Source: Akkermansia muciniphila (GTDB lineage: Bacteria > Pseudomonadota > Gammaproteobacteria > Burkholderiales > Burkholderiaceae_C). Taken from it: 23,175 nucleotides of DNA. The stretch covers positions 1-23,175 of the forward strand of contig CALPVM020000004.1 in NCBI GenBank assembly GCA_943327015.2, given 5' to 3'. The first letter of the stretch is position 1, and each line of letters opens with the position of its first letter. The notes below the pieces were generated by a model. It did no database searches. It was not told where the DNA came from and saw nothing but the letters and a program-made list of their open reading frames with translations. A program made the position numbers and the translations under genes. Below are positions 22,598 through 23,175 of this stretch, one piece after another.

Positions 22598-23175
22598 ATG
22601 ACTTATTCTTTAGATACTTTGAATCGTACTGCAACAAAGCAACCACAAATTACACCTGTATCCAGCCGTTTTGCCAAAGAGTTTGGGCTGTTAGCGGGTT
22701 TTTTATTCTTGGCCTTTTGGCTAATTGCTTTGTTGACTTATTCTCCTTTAGATGCCGCTTGGTCTACCTCCGGCACACTGTTACCCTTGGGAAATCGTTT
22801 GGGGCGACTAGGTGCTTGGTTGGCTGATATTTCTTATTTTGTATTTGGATTTTCAGTTTGGTGGCTGGTTGCAGCGGGTTTGCGTGTCTGGTTGGGCTTG
22901 TTGGCGTCACGTTTGCGTGTAGACGATCTGTCGGATACTCCTGTTGCACCCAAAGAGCTTTGGAGCAGAGACGGGCGCCTTGCCTTTTGGTTTGGACTTG
23001 TAATTTTGGTTTGTGCCAGTGCAAGCATGGAGTGGATGCGGCTCTACCGCTTGGAAAACCATTTGCCCGGAGTCAGTGGTGGCGTCATTGGCCATATGCT
23101 GGGCCCTATTGCCTTGCAGTGGTTAGGTGTTACCGGATCGGCTTTGCTGTGTATTGTGACGGGTATTACCGGGTC
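22598..23175 (+). CDS. ftsK: DNA translocase FtsK (partial, N-terminal membrane domain)
   Basis: The open frame from ATG 22598 runs off the right edge after 192 codons. FtsK is the division-septum membrane protein whose C-terminal motor moves chromosome ends at dif; only the membrane-anchor part is seen here. Visible hydrophobic helices include FGLLAGFLFLAFWLIALLTY (about 29-48), a segment around 79-103 containing YFVFGFSVWWLVAAG, one around 127-143 (LAFWFGLVILVCAS) and the start of another at about 170-190. The DAAWSTSG and LGRLGAWLAD strings are typical of betaproteobacterial FtsK as I recall them. The ribosome site before the ATG is weak. Divergence from trxB supports the call. Confidence 0.9.
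   Translation, partial: MTYSLDTLNRTATKQPQITPVSSRFAKEFGLLAGFLFLAFWLIALLTYSPLDAAWSTSGTLLPLGNRLGRLGAWLADISYFVFGFSVWWLVAAGLRVWLGLLASRLRVDDLSDTPVAPKELWSRDGRLAFWFGLVILVCASASMEWMRLYRLENHLPGVSGGVIGHMLGPIALQWLGVTGSALLCIVTGITG

Noticed and set aside
22764..23095. Minus-strand open frames opposite ftsK
   Set aside because: They are shadows of a clearly coding plus-strand frame and have low-complexity products with no family resemblance.

Overview
The window looks like chromosome from a betaproteobacterium of the order Burkholderiales, most like Comamonadaceae. This rests on four signs: an SAH riboswitch before ahcY, the ahcY-tlyA-metF order, rpmB-rpmG and coq7 close to trxB/ftsK, and the protein sequences. 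G+C is moderate by eye, and the intergenic DNA is clearly AT-richer than the genes. I saw no tRNA, rRNA, insertion sequence, prophage or CRISPR array.

Layout. Bases 1-1840 (minus) hold most of a chemotaxis histidine kinase, CheA, whose C-terminus runs off the left edge. An AT-rich spacer follows. A promoter and SAH riboswitch then lead into a plus-strand methyl-cycle cluster: ahcY (SAH hydrolase), a TlyA-type rRNA 2'-O-methyltransferase and metF (5,10-methylene-THF reductase). Next are a secreted family I.1 lipase and its steric foldase lifO, separated by a very strong terminator hairpin. A large type II secretion operon on the minus strand (gspG-H-I-J-K-L-M-N-D-E, read from 16572 down to 7716) ends tail to tail with lifO. 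gspC is divergent from gspG. gspF and a prepilin peptidase gene are not present.

From 17118 rightward are ilvA (minus), a divergent OsmC-family protein and, two bases behind it, a 371-residue protein that I place in the Bacillus Tgl-type transglutaminase family with changed active-site neighbours. Then come coq7, rpmG, rpmB and trxB (all minus) and the start of ftsK (plus).

How the genes fit together. AhcY removes the SAH produced by methyltransferases such as TlyA, and MetF supplies the methyl group to remake methionine; SAH itself probably controls the cluster through the riboswitch. The lipase should be exported by Sec, folded in the periplasm by LifO, and moved across the outer membrane by the adjacent type II machine. 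Least routine observations: the Tgl-like gene, the predicted leaderless gspC transcript, the terminator between lipase and foldase, and the palindromes before the lipase and between ilvA and the OsmC-family gene.
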